NCBI GenBank assembly: GCA_016930115.1
Contig: JAFGHN010000306.1
Span: 1 to 13,680 of the forward strand
Source of the DNA: Spirochaetales bacterium
GTDB lineage: Bacteria; Spirochaetota; Spirochaetia; ARS1246
Reading direction: 5' to 3'
DNA length: 13,680 bases
In this document: one piece after another, positions 7,559-13,680 of the stretch
Position numbering within the stretch: position 1 is the first letter of the stretch
Layout of the letters: each line of letters opens with the position of its first letter
Program-made: the position numbers and the translations under genes
Notes under the pieces: generated by a model
Database searches by the model: none
Told to the model about the DNA's origin: nothing
Seen by the model: the letters and a program-made list of their open reading frames with translations, nothing else

Positions 7559-9679
7559 TTATTCCTCTGCCCATAGCGTGCGCTTTCGCGCACCGCTGAC
7601 TTCGGCCGCCCTCGCGGCCTCGTCGCCGCGAAGGTCCAGGTAAGCATATTCTTCCGCCAGTGCAGCGTCGAGTTTCTGTAGTTTCTCATAGAGCTCTCGC
7701 ACAAAACCGTAATTCTCCAACTCGTGATTCACCCGGGCGACGGAAAGGATTACCTTGGCATCCTCAGGTTTTTGCACCATAGCCCGCTCGTAGAACTCAC
7801 GTGACAGCTTCAATTCTTCCCGCAAGAAGTGAATATTGCCTATGTTGAGCAGCGCAGGAAAATAATCCCCGGCGGATAATGTATTCTCGAACTCAACTAA
7901 AGCTCTGTCATAGAGACCATACTTCGCGTACAGTATTCCCAATCGGTTCATGTATCGGTTGGGATCATTTGATTCCCGGATCTGGCTTCGCACTGTAGCT
8001 ACCTGCTGATAGATTTCCTGGTCCACAAATTTCACAACCTGCGACGTATAGGCCGCTAACACCTGTTCTTTCTCAGGTAATTGGATGCTCTCTGCGGCTC
8101 CCGGAAGCCCAACCGGGCTGTACACCTGCCACGCTTCGCGAATCGGAAAAAAGGCGGCCTGGTTTCTGGATTTGTTTTCACGCCATTCCTTTGCACCCAT
8201 CTGCCAGGCCTCAAGAAAGCCGCGTTCAAGCGCTGTTATTTCCAGAGGTATCCACGCCTTTTCTTCTTGAAAAATAAGATCGTCGGTACGGTTGAATTGC
8301 CCTCGAGCGGCTTCAGAATCGAGGCCTGTGGAGAACGCCAGAAAGATATGGCCGGGAATGGTAATGAAAGCTGTCTCAATACCTACCGATTCAAACAAGG
8401 CACTGTATAATATTGATAAGTCATCACAGTCTCCTGCTTTATACGCCAGGCTTTCGCGCGGGAACTTCAGCGTATCAACCTGGTAGACTTTCTCAGACAG
8501 CGCTTCGTACGGAGTGTTCGGATCAATTACATAGGCCATTCCAAGAAGACGTAACGCTTCATGAAAGGCTATCGCTTTTTGTAGATTCGCATTTACCTGA
8601 TATTCTCCGCCCTTAATCATACCGGCTACATTATTCGAAAACCGGAGAACCTGTGGATCACGGGCTGTAACGAAAGCTGCGGCTTTCCGATCATCGTCCC
8701 AGGTCATCGCATTCCGGTATTCCATATTTATGCTTTCGATATGCGTATCTTTGAAGCGTTGAGCGCCAACGGAATACTCGATCACGATTTCCGCCGCTAC
8801 TTTAGTCCCTTCGGTGATTTCCAACATTCGATCCGTAAAGAGGGCCATCAAATCGATACGCGCATCTTCTTCCGGTTTGAGCTCGGCGACGGTCTTAGCC
8901 TTCTTAGGGGCATCCATATACTGGTTGACGAATAGACTAACGGTTATATTTGTCGCCGTAGCGGAAAGTGGATTGTGAACTGTTATATCGCCGACGGGAT
9001 GGTCATCGTAGTAAGAATAGAAGATTGGGAATATTTGCAGAAAAACGAGATCCTTCACTTGCAGCAGATTCCCTTCTGTCGTCTGGCCCTGTAGCGGCGA
9101 CACTCCCGCCGCGGGCGGCCTGACATCAGTTGTACTGTCTCCTCCGCTTCCTGCAATACGCAACGCGGTGCCGAGTGTCGCAAACACACCGCTATACACA
9201 CCTAGGACATTCCGGTACCCGAGGCTCACTCCGATGTCCAACCATGGAGCCGCTCGGAAGAAAGCGCCGGCTCCGGCGGAAACATAGACGCCGGGGCCGA
9301 CGAGCAACTCTCTTGATATGGAGAGAAGCGACAGCGAAAAGCCGCCTGCAGCGCCGCCCTGAATGAAGAAACGCTCAGCCGGCGTAATGACGAGACCCAC
9401 CCCGGCGCCGGCCGAGGCGACCGACAGGGCATCGGATACCCCATATTTATTGTATGAATATCCAAGCTCACCGTTTAGGGAGAACCACGACAGCCTCTCC
9501 GGAACAAACGTGCCGTCTATGGTTGCTATCGCGCCGGTCCGGAAAAATGGGGCGTTTCCGCCCAGTGGAAGTATTACACCCGGATTCACACGCAGTCGAA
9601 GCGGGGCTTCAGAAAACACCGAGAGAGAAGCACATACGATAAGAGCGAATACAAGAGGGATTGTCCGGTATCTTGCCAT
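7559..9679 (-). CDS. Secreted barrel / transglutaminase-like / TPR protein
   Basis: A 706-residue exported protein. Residues 1-25 are a signal peptide (hydrophobic core near 8-20, likely cut after SEA). About 28-175 alternate glycine, aromatic and hydrophobic residues like a small outer-membrane beta-barrel. About 205-325 form a beta-rich domain. About 340-485 match a transglutaminase-like cysteine-protease fold: Cys418 in AGDCDDLS, His444 in PGHIF and Glu480 in WIPLE give a plausible catalytic triad. About 573-675 resemble TPR repeats (for example the segment around YGLYDRALVEFENTL), a protein-binding surface. Family members may cleave or crosslink proteins or act on cell-wall peptides; the substrate here is unknown. 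The ATG at 9679 has GAGG five bases upstream. It is the first gene of the operon, and its TAA overlaps an ATG of the next gene (TAATG), so expression of the two is probably coupled. The barrel assignment is the weakest part; the Cys/His/Glu motifs are clear. Confidence 0.87.
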   Translation of the reverse strand: MARYRTIPLVFALIVCASLSVFSEAPLRLRVNPGVILPLGGNAPFFRTGAIATIDGTFVPERLSWFSLNGELGYSYNKYGVSDALSVASAGAGVGLVITPAERFFIQGGAAGGFSLSLLSISRELLVGPGVYVSAGAGAFFRAAPWLDIGVSLGYRNVLGVYSGVFATLGTALRIAGSGGDSTTDVRPPAAGVSPLQGQTTEGNLLQVKDLVFLQIFPIFYSYYDDHPVGDITVHNPLSATATNITVSLFVNQYMDAPKKAKTVAELKPEEDARIDLMALFTDRMLEITEGTKVAAEIVIEYSVGAQRFKDTHIESINMEYRNAMTWDDDRKAAAFVTARDPQVLRFSNNVAGMIKGGEYQVNANLQKAIAFHEALRLLGMAYVIDPNTPYEALSEKVYQVDTLKFPRESLAYKAGDCDDLSILYSALFESVGIETAFITIPGHIFLAFSTGLDSEAARGQFNRTDDLIFQEEKAWIPLEITALERGFLEAWQMGAKEWRENKSRNQAAFFPIREAWQVYSPVGLPGAAESIQLPEKEQVLAAYTSQVVKFVDQEIYQQVATVRSQIRESNDPNRYMNRLGILYAKYGLYDRALVEFENTLSAGDYFPALLNIGNIHFLREELKLSREFYERAMVQKPEDAKVILSVARVNHELENYGFVRELYEKLQKLDAALAEEYAYLDLRGDEAARAAEVSGARKRTLWAEE

Positions 9680-9796
9680 ACATACCTCACATTCTTATCT
9701 ATAGAGCAAGCATGCTTTCTCTTAGACTGACTATGTGAATGCGCAGTTAGCAAGGCAGCTTATTCTCAGCATATCGCATGTGATTTGCATTTGCAA

Positions 9797-9943
9797 TTCA
9801 ATAATGAAATTCAAAACGCCAATCTCATTCCAGCTGTAATGATCCAATCCTTCATTACCAGCTATTCAGCCCATACGCTCAATGTAGCGCCGGGCGAGAA
9901 GTTTTTCGTCACTTTCAAAGCCTCCGCCATACGCCTATACTGA
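9797..9943 (+). pseudogene. 3' relic of a second tungstate/molybdate-type ABC ATPase gene
   Basis: A frame open from 9731 to the TGA at 9943 ends AHTLNVAPGEKFFVTFKASA followed by IRLY, almost the same as the last residues of the ABC ATPase at the left edge (20 of the last 24 residues identical). Weaker similarity extends upstream (IQ...IQSFITSYS against IQ...VQALITGCS) to about 9797. Over the last 25 codons 59 of 75 bases match, and 12 of the 16 differences are silent, so the copy diverged while still coding. There is no ATPase core and no convincing ribosome binding site; the only in-frame ATG (9839) would give 34 residues. It is best read as the remains of a deleted paralogue. A free-standing small Mop-like peptide is possible but unlikely. 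Confidence 0.75.
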
Positions 9944-10118
9944 AATACGTTGGCGCGCGCCGTCTTGGCGGACGTGCTCCGGCATTCATTCGATGTACCT
10001 GCCGCGGCACTCGCTGCGCAACGGTGATTGCCCCCAGGGGGTTTCTCCTACAGCCGTCTCCGCGGGCTTTCGCCGGTTGTCCGAATGCGAAATGTGTGCC
10101 GTTGAAGCTCTCACTCTC

Positions 10119-10124
10119 AGGAGG
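10119..10124 (+). promoter_or_regulatory. Ribosome binding site AGGAGG
   Basis: A perfect Shine-Dalgarno sequence seven bases before the ATG at 10132. It decides the start of the dehydrogenase gene against in-frame upstream codons such as the ATG at 10024. Confidence 0.85.
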
Positions 10125-10131
10125 TCCCTCT

Positions 10132-10896
10132 ATGGAAAAAGAACGCGTTTTGATTACGGGTATGAGCGGTCTTGTCGGCAGCGCGGTACGACGTCAGATC
10201 GAGGAGAAATACGAGCTGACCGCCCTCAACCGCGGCCGGGATGTGCCGGGTGTAAAAACGCACCTGGCGGATATCCACGATTTCGAAGCCATCCGGCCGG
10301 CCTTCGATGATCAGGATTACGTGGTGCATCTCGCGGCGAGCCTTGGGGCGGGGCAGACCTGGGACGACTATCATCGAGCCAACATCCTGGGAACCTACAA
10401 CGTCTTCGAGGCTGCCCTTCAGGCCGGCGTGAAGCGGGTAGTTTATGCAAGCAGCGGAAACGCCATCGCCGGATGGGAACGGGAGGAGCCGTACAAAGCG
10501 ATAGTCGAGGGACGGTATGATGAGGTCCCGGCCTCTTTTCGAAAGATGACCCACGAGACACCATCCCGTCCCATTGGACTGTACGGCGTAACCAAGGTGT
10601 TTGGTGAAGCCCTGGCCAGGCATCTTACCGATACGACGGACCTGTCGATTATCTGTTTGCGGTTCGGTCACGTGGTGAAAGAAGACCGCCCGCTCACGAC
10701 GCGTGACTACTCGCTCTGGTGCAGCCAGCGGGATGTGGCCCGGATGATAGAGTGTTGCATCGCCGCGCCGGAAAGCGTCAAGTTCAATATATTCTACGCC
10801 ATCTCCGATAACAAGTGGAGCTACCGGGATCTGGAGCGCCCCCGTGAGGTGGTCGGATTCAAACCGCTCGACAACGCCGAAGACTATCGTTCATGA
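10132..10896 (+). CDS. NAD(P)-dependent epimerase/dehydratase family enzyme, uronate dehydrogenase-like
   Basis: A soluble extended short-chain dehydrogenase of 254 residues. The Rossmann nucleotide motif is G10-M-S-G13-L-V-G16, the HLAAS segment is at 66-70, the active-site Ser lies in YASSGN (105-110), and the catalytic Tyr151-x3-Lys155 is in LYGVTK. The short length, the RFGHVVKEDRPLTTRDYSLW segment and a C-terminus ending in GFKPLDNAEDYR are typical of uronate dehydrogenases, which oxidise galacturonate or glucuronate to an aldarolactone with NAD+. A related sugar-nucleotide epimerase activity cannot be excluded, but those proteins are usually longer (about 310 or more). The start at 10132 is fixed by AGGAGG. 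The stop overlaps the convergent flavin oxidoreductase stop in the palindrome TCATGA. A possible acid-sugar dehydratase about 1.1 kb downstream supports a role in uronate catabolism. Confidence 0.87.
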   Translation: MEKERVLITGMSGLVGSAVRRQIEEKYELTALNRGRDVPGVKTHLADIHDFEAIRPAFDDQDYVVHLAASLGAGQTWDDYHRANILGTYNVFEAALQAGVKRVVYASSGNAIAGWEREEPYKAIVEGRYDEVPASFRKMTHETPSRPIGLYGVTKVFGEALARHLTDTTDLSIICLRFGHVVKEDRPLTTRDYSLWCSQRDVARMIECCIAAPESVKFNIFYAISDNKWSYRDLERPREVVGFKPLDNAEDYRS

Positions 10897-11877
10897 AAGT
10901 TTCCTGAGCGCCTCGCTTGCCCATTTCGGGTTTTTCAGAAGCTCTCTCCCCACACCTATGATGTCTGCGTCTCCGCTCGAAAGAATCTCCTCTGCGAGCT
11001 CGGGCGTTTTCACGCCGCCGGTTACCATGACCGGTACGGAAACGAGCTCCTTGATTGCCCTGCCGTGGGTCCTGAAATAGCCCGGCTTCTCATCGACGAT
11101 CGAGTATCCACCCATCCCGCCGGAAATATCGATCAAGTCAACGCCTTTTTCTTCCAGCAGTACGCTGAACCTGCTTGTCGCTTCAATGGTGAGCCCGCCC
11201 GGAAGCAAATCGTCGACACCGAGCCGAAACATCAGAACTGTATGCTCATTCAAAGCTTCTCTTACCGCGCTGACAACCTCGAGGGGGTACTTCGCCCGTT
11301 TTTCTTCACTCCCGCCGTAGCCGTCGGTCCGCCGGTTTGTGAGGGGCGAGAGAAACTGATTGAGCAGATAACCGTGTGCGCCGTGGATTTCGACGGCGTC
11401 AAAGCCCGCCTTTTGCGCGCGCAAGGCAGCCTGCACGAAATTGTCTCTTAATTGGGTAAGTTGGGCCGCGGTGAATTCCCTCGGCTCGTTCCCTGTCGTG
11501 GGATGCGGCACCGCTGAAGGACCGGCGGTCGCTTGTCCGGTGACCTCGCTGGTGGTCTTGCTGCCGGCGTGGGTGATCTGGATTGCCGAGAGCGCGCCCT
11601 GCTCCTTGATTGCTCTAGCCAACGCCGCCAGGCCGTCAACCAGCTCGTCGTTATCGATGGCGAGCTGCGCAGGATGCGCTCTGCCTGAAGAATGCACAAA
11701 GGAGTGCTCCAGAATGACAAGGGCGACCTTCTCCCCGGCGCGTGCGGCGTAGTGGTTGATGAGCGCCGGAACGGCCGCTCCCTCTTCCGTTGCTGCGCGG
11801 TTGGCCATCGGAGGCATCGCAATCCTGTTTCTCATTACTTTGTGTCGAAGCGGCAACTCCCGCGAAAGTAGACTCAT
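10891..11877 (-). CDS. NADH:flavin oxidoreductase, Old Yellow Enzyme family
   Basis: A cytoplasmic FMN enzyme of 328 residues, a single TIM barrel without the extra FeS/FAD half of 2,4-dienoyl-CoA reductase. It begins MSLLSRELPLRHKVMRNRIAM, as OYE-family proteins do. Visible motifs are the FMN-contacting QITHAG (100-105), the substrate-binding His165/His168 with Tyr170 in IHGAHGYLLNQFLSP, the conserved NRRTDGYGGS at 181-190, and the phosphate-binding C-terminal GGV...DIIGVGRELLKNP. Members reduce activated C=C bonds with NAD(P)H; the physiological substrate is rarely known and is not evident here. A purine-rich GGGGGA lies upstream of the ATG at 11877. It is convergent with the uronate-dehydrogenase-like gene (6-base overlap) and divergent from the enolase-superfamily gene, so the 174-base gap to the latter probably holds its promoter. 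Confidence 0.9.
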   Translation of the reverse strand: MSLLSRELPLRHKVMRNRIAMPPMANRAATEEGAAVPALINHYAARAGEKVALVILEHSFVHSSGRAHPAQLAIDNDELVDGLAALARAIKEQGALSAIQITHAGSKTTSEVTGQATAGPSAVPHPTTGNEPREFTAAQLTQLRDNFVQAALRAQKAGFDAVEIHGAHGYLLNQFLSPLTNRRTDGYGGSEEKRAKYPLEVVSAVREALNEHTVLMFRLGVDDLLPGGLTIEATSRFSVLLEEKGVDLIDISGGMGGYSIVDEKPGYFRTHGRAIKELVSVPVMVTGGVKTPELAEEILSSGDADIIGVGRELLKNPKWASEALRKLS

Positions 11878-11951
11878 CTGGAAATCCCCCTTGTTTTTTC
11901 CCGGACTGTTTCTATGTATCTCTAAGATCGGCTATCCCAATTCAAAGACCG

Positions 11952-11981
11952 ATTGTATACTCTAACGAAGCTTTTGGTTAA
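11952..11981. promoter_or_regulatory. Possible overlapping divergent promoters
   Basis: In the gap between the divergent OYE and enolase-superfamily genes, ATTGTATACT contains a TACAAT on the - strand (11952-11957) with TTAACC 18 bases upstream (11976-11981), a fair -10/-35 pair for the OYE gene. The same bases contain TATACT on the + strand (11956-11961), a -10-like hexamer for the enolase gene, but without a recognisable -35. The GTATAC core is palindromic. This is a pattern match only. Confidence 0.3.
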
Positions 11982-12037
11982 GTGTGCGCCTGCCTGCCGT
12001 TGCGCGGCCGGCGGGTGCCCGTCGCGACGTCGCTCTT

Positions 12038-12045
12038 AAAGGAGG
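12038..12045 (+). promoter_or_regulatory. Ribosome binding site AAAGGAGG
   Basis: A strong Shine-Dalgarno sequence six bases before a GTG codon at 12052. It establishes the GTG as the start of the enolase-superfamily gene. A 10-base perfect palindrome, GCGACGTCGC (12024-12033), sits just before it. Confidence 0.85.
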
Positions 12046-12051
12046 TTTCGA

Positions 12052-13152
12052 GTGAAAATTACGGATCTCAGCGTCACCATGGTCAATTGGAAGTACACAC
12101 CCTGGAGGGTCGGAGGCACGAGTCTGAAAGGAAACACGCTGCTGGGCGTGCTTGAAGTGCAAACCGACGAAGGGCTCGCCGGGCATGCTTTCCTTGGTTC
12201 CACATCACAGGGGGCGGATGCTCATGTCGGGCCTCTGATGGAGTTTCTCAAACCTTTGGTTGTGGGGGCAAATCCGCTTGATACCGGAGCGATCTGGCAC
12301 AAGCTGTGGGCGCTGAACCGCCGTGTCTCGACCCATGCCATCGGTGCGGTGGATATCGCTCTGTGGGACATCGTCGGCAAGGCGGCGGCTATGCCGATTC
12401 ACCGGTTTCTGGGTACCTGCAGGGACAGCATGCCCGCGTACGCCAGTTCCGACTGGAAGGCGACGCCCGCCGATTACGCCGAGGATGCGCTCAAGTTTCA
12501 GAGTATGGGATGGCCTTCCTACAAGATACACCCTCACACCGTACCGAAGGAGGACATCGAGATCTGCCGCGCCGTGCGAAAAGCCGTGGGTGACGACATG
12601 GTGCTTATGCTCGACAGTATGTGGTCATACGGTTATGAGGAGGCGCTCCGGGTGGGGCGGGCGCTGGAGGAACTGGATTACTTCTGGTACGAGGATCCGC
12701 TGGCGGACGAAGACATATACAACTATGTGAAACTCAGGCAGAAACTCGATATCCCGATCATGGCTACCGAGTTCGCTCCGGGCCGCTTCTACGGGCTTGC
12801 CCAGTGGGTCCAGCAGGCGGCAACGGACATCCTTCGCGGTGATGTGATGGTCTTCGGCGGTATCACGCCCGTGTTGAAGATCGGCCACCTCGCCGAAGCC
12901 TTTCACCTGAAGTGCGAATTGCACCACGGCGGCAACTCGCTGGGCAACGCGGCAAACCTGCACGTCATGATGGCCATGAATAACTGCGATTATTACGAAG
13001 TGTTCCCCTGCACCGGTATCAACAAGTTCGGCCTTGTTGAGGACATCGAGGTTGACGCGCACGGTATGGTTCACGCTCCTGTAAAGCCGGGCTTGGGCTA
13101 CGAGATAGACTGGGACCTCGTGAAACGGGAAAAGGTGGGCGTTATAAAGTAA
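12052..13152 (+). CDS. Mandelate racemase/muconate lactonizing enzyme family protein (probable acid-sugar dehydratase)
   Basis: A soluble enolase-superfamily enzyme of 366 residues: an N-terminal capping domain (1 to about 125) and a TIM barrel. Likely Mg2+ ligands are Asp188 (LMLDSMW), Glu214 (YEDP) and Glu240 (ATEFA). The first active-site motif is Lys158-Ile-His160 (YKIHP), where many relatives have Lys-x-Lys. On the other face, His291 or His292 (LHHGGNSLG) with Asp264 before FGGIT fits the His-Asp dyad of the mandelate racemase subgroup. Such enzymes remove a proton alpha to a carboxylate, and most characterised ones dehydrate sugar acids (galactarate, glucarate, rhamnonate and similar). 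The substrate cannot be assigned from sequence alone; a uronate-derived acid is inferred from the dehydrogenase nearby. It starts with GTG at 12052 behind a strong ribosome binding site. Confidence 0.88.
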   Translation: MKITDLSVTMVNWKYTPWRVGGTSLKGNTLLGVLEVQTDEGLAGHAFLGSTSQGADAHVGPLMEFLKPLVVGANPLDTGAIWHKLWALNRRVSTHAIGAVDIALWDIVGKAAAMPIHRFLGTCRDSMPAYASSDWKATPADYAEDALKFQSMGWPSYKIHPHTVPKEDIEICRAVRKAVGDDMVLMLDSMWSYGYEEALRVGRALEELDYFWYEDPLADEDIYNYVKLRQKLDIPIMATEFAPGRFYGLAQWVQQAATDILRGDVMVFGGITPVLKIGHLAEAFHLKCELHHGGNSLGNAANLHVMMAMNNCDYYEVFPCTGINKFGLVEDIEVDAHGMVHAPVKPGLGYEIDWDLVKREKVGVIK

Positions 13153-13191
13153 CCGGCGGTCTGCGGGTGGCGCGGCTGCGGGCTTTTGCCG

Positions 13192-13680
13192 TCACTGCGG
13201 CAGGTGACTTCTGAAGAATCGCAGCCAGTTGCCGTGAAAAATCGCGTCGATATCGGCGTTCGAATAATTGCGTGCGGAAAGTACGGACGCGAGCATCTGA
13301 ACATCGGTGTACCGGCGTATCTCTCCGGGCGTTTGTTCGTTTCCGTATCCGCCGTCGAGATCCGTGCCCAAGGCTACATGATCAAGTGATCCGGTGATCT
13401 GGCAGATGTGATCGATATGATCCGCGACCGAGCCGAGTGGGACCGATGCGGGATCGCTTGTGCCGCTTACCCAATTCTTTGCAAGCATCCAGGCGTCAAA
13501 GGCGGCGCCGATCACGCCGCCCCGTTCGGCTATCCGCTTGATCTGCTCGTCGGTGAACTGCCGGACGCCGGGCACAAGCGCCCGGCAGTTGTTGTGACTC
13601 GCCAGCACCGGGCCGGCGTAGCCGTCCAGCGCTTCATCAAAGCTTTTGTCGGAGAGGTGGCTCAGGTCAAGAATAATACC
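13192..13680 (-). CDS. Membrane dipeptidase, peptidase family M19 (C-terminal part)
   Basis: The last 162 residues of a zinc dipeptidase of the renal dipeptidase type. The frame stays open to the window edge, so the N-terminal half, with the HxD and bridging Glu ligands, is outside. Visible family motifs, numbered from the first complete codon, are DLSHLSD with a zinc-ligand His at 8, ASHNNCR with a second His at 29, then RQFTDEQIKRIAERGGVIG, GTDLDGG with the conserved Asp at 107, and a C-terminal GNWLRFF. Family members cleave dipeptides, including some with a D-residue, and some bacterial ones act on other amides. An internal GTG at 13608 is not the start, because the DLSH motif lies upstream of it. 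It converges with the enolase-superfamily gene across 39 bases, in which no clear terminator is seen. Confidence 0.9.
   Translation of the reverse strand, partial: GIILDLSHLSDKSFDEALDGYAGPVLASHNNCRALVPGVRQFTDEQIKRIAERGGVIGAAFDAWMLAKNWVSGTSDPASVPLGSVADHIDHICQITGSLDHVALGTDLDGGYGNEQTPGEIRRYTDVQMLASVLSARNYSNADIDAIFHGNWLRFFRSHLPQ

Larger units (their letters stand above)
9680..10131. other. Intergenic region between divergent transcription units
   Basis: This stretch separates the leftward surface operon from the rightward dehydrogenase gene and so must hold both promoters. Its left half is A+T-rich and includes the ABC-ATPase relic; 9944-10118 is G+C-rich with no recognisable gene. On the - strand a weak TATAGA (9698-9703) could be a -10 for the operon, but no matching -35 is visible. 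Short palindromes occur at 9708-9717 (AAGCATGCTT), 9952-9961 (GGCGCGCGCC) and 10031-10041 (CCCCCAGGGGG); none is convincing as an operator or terminator. Confidence 0.5.

Noticed and set aside
715..9943. The two matching ABC-ATPase 3' ends as attachment sites of a recent integrative element.
   Set aside because: The copies are about 79% identical over 75 bases with mostly silent differences, the longest exact run is about 11 bases, and no integrase or mobility gene lies between them.
10031..10041. CCCCCAGGGGG as a transcription terminator.
   Set aside because: A one-base loop cannot form a stable hairpin and no run of T follows.
10024..10131. In-frame upstream extension of the dehydrogenase from the ATG at 10024.
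   Set aside because: The extra 36 residues are not like the family, whose members start just before the GxxGxxG motif, and AGGAGG points to the ATG at 10132.
10117..10671. A 184-residue - strand open frame opposite the dehydrogenase.
   Set aside because: The + strand frame has a perfect ribosome binding site and clear Rossmann and YxxxK motifs; the antisense product resembles nothing.
12625..13074. A 149-residue - strand open frame opposite the enolase-superfamily gene.
   Set aside because: The + strand product has the complete set of enolase-superfamily metal ligands; the antisense frame has no start signal or known motif.

Overview
The window looks like chromosomal DNA of a diderm (Gram-negative type) bacterium, most likely a spirochaete. 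That guess rests on two large lipoproteins built from FN3 and Ig-like modules with loose lipoboxes, on a secreted transglutaminase-like/TPR protein with a barrel-like N-terminus, and on strong AGGAGG-type ribosome binding sites. It is an inference from protein style; there is no rRNA or other marker gene here.

Layout. (1) Bases 1-789, + strand: the 3' part of an ABC-transporter ATPase of the tungstate/molybdate type, ending in a TOBE/Mop domain; its Walker A lies off the left edge. (2) Bases 833-9679, - strand: a tightly packed three-gene operon read right to left. It encodes a secreted barrel + transglutaminase-like + TPR protein (7559-9679), a lipoprotein of six Ig-like domains arranged as three A-B pairs followed by another Ig-like and two FN3 domains (4197-7556), and a lipoprotein with FN3-type modules and 12-13 Asp-box beta-propeller repeats (833-4195). 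Stop and start codons are within a few bases at both junctions, so the three products are probably made in linked amounts and work together at the cell surface. (3) About 9797-9943, + strand: an orphan 3' fragment of a second copy of the same ABC-ATPase family, matching the end of the gene at the left edge. The surface operon therefore sits between one full 3' end and one relic 3' end of related transporter genes. (4) Bases 10132-13680: a catabolic neighbourhood, visibly richer in G+C. It has a uronate-dehydrogenase-like short-chain NAD(P) enzyme (+), an Old Yellow Enzyme-family flavin oxidoreductase (-, convergent, with overlapping stops), a mandelate-racemase-subgroup enolase-superfamily protein (+), and the C-terminal half of an M19 membrane dipeptidase (-, runs off the right edge).

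How the genes may work together. The uronate-dehydrogenase-like enzyme and the acid-sugar-dehydratase-like enzyme could be successive steps of oxidative uronate use, with the OYE and M19 enzymes as accessory functions; this is inference from family membership. The surface operon is the least explained part and the best candidate for an undescribed system: an exported cysteine-protease/transglutaminase-fold protein co-expressed with two giant adhesin-like lipoproteins. No RNA gene, CRISPR array, transposase, integrase or phage gene was seen.
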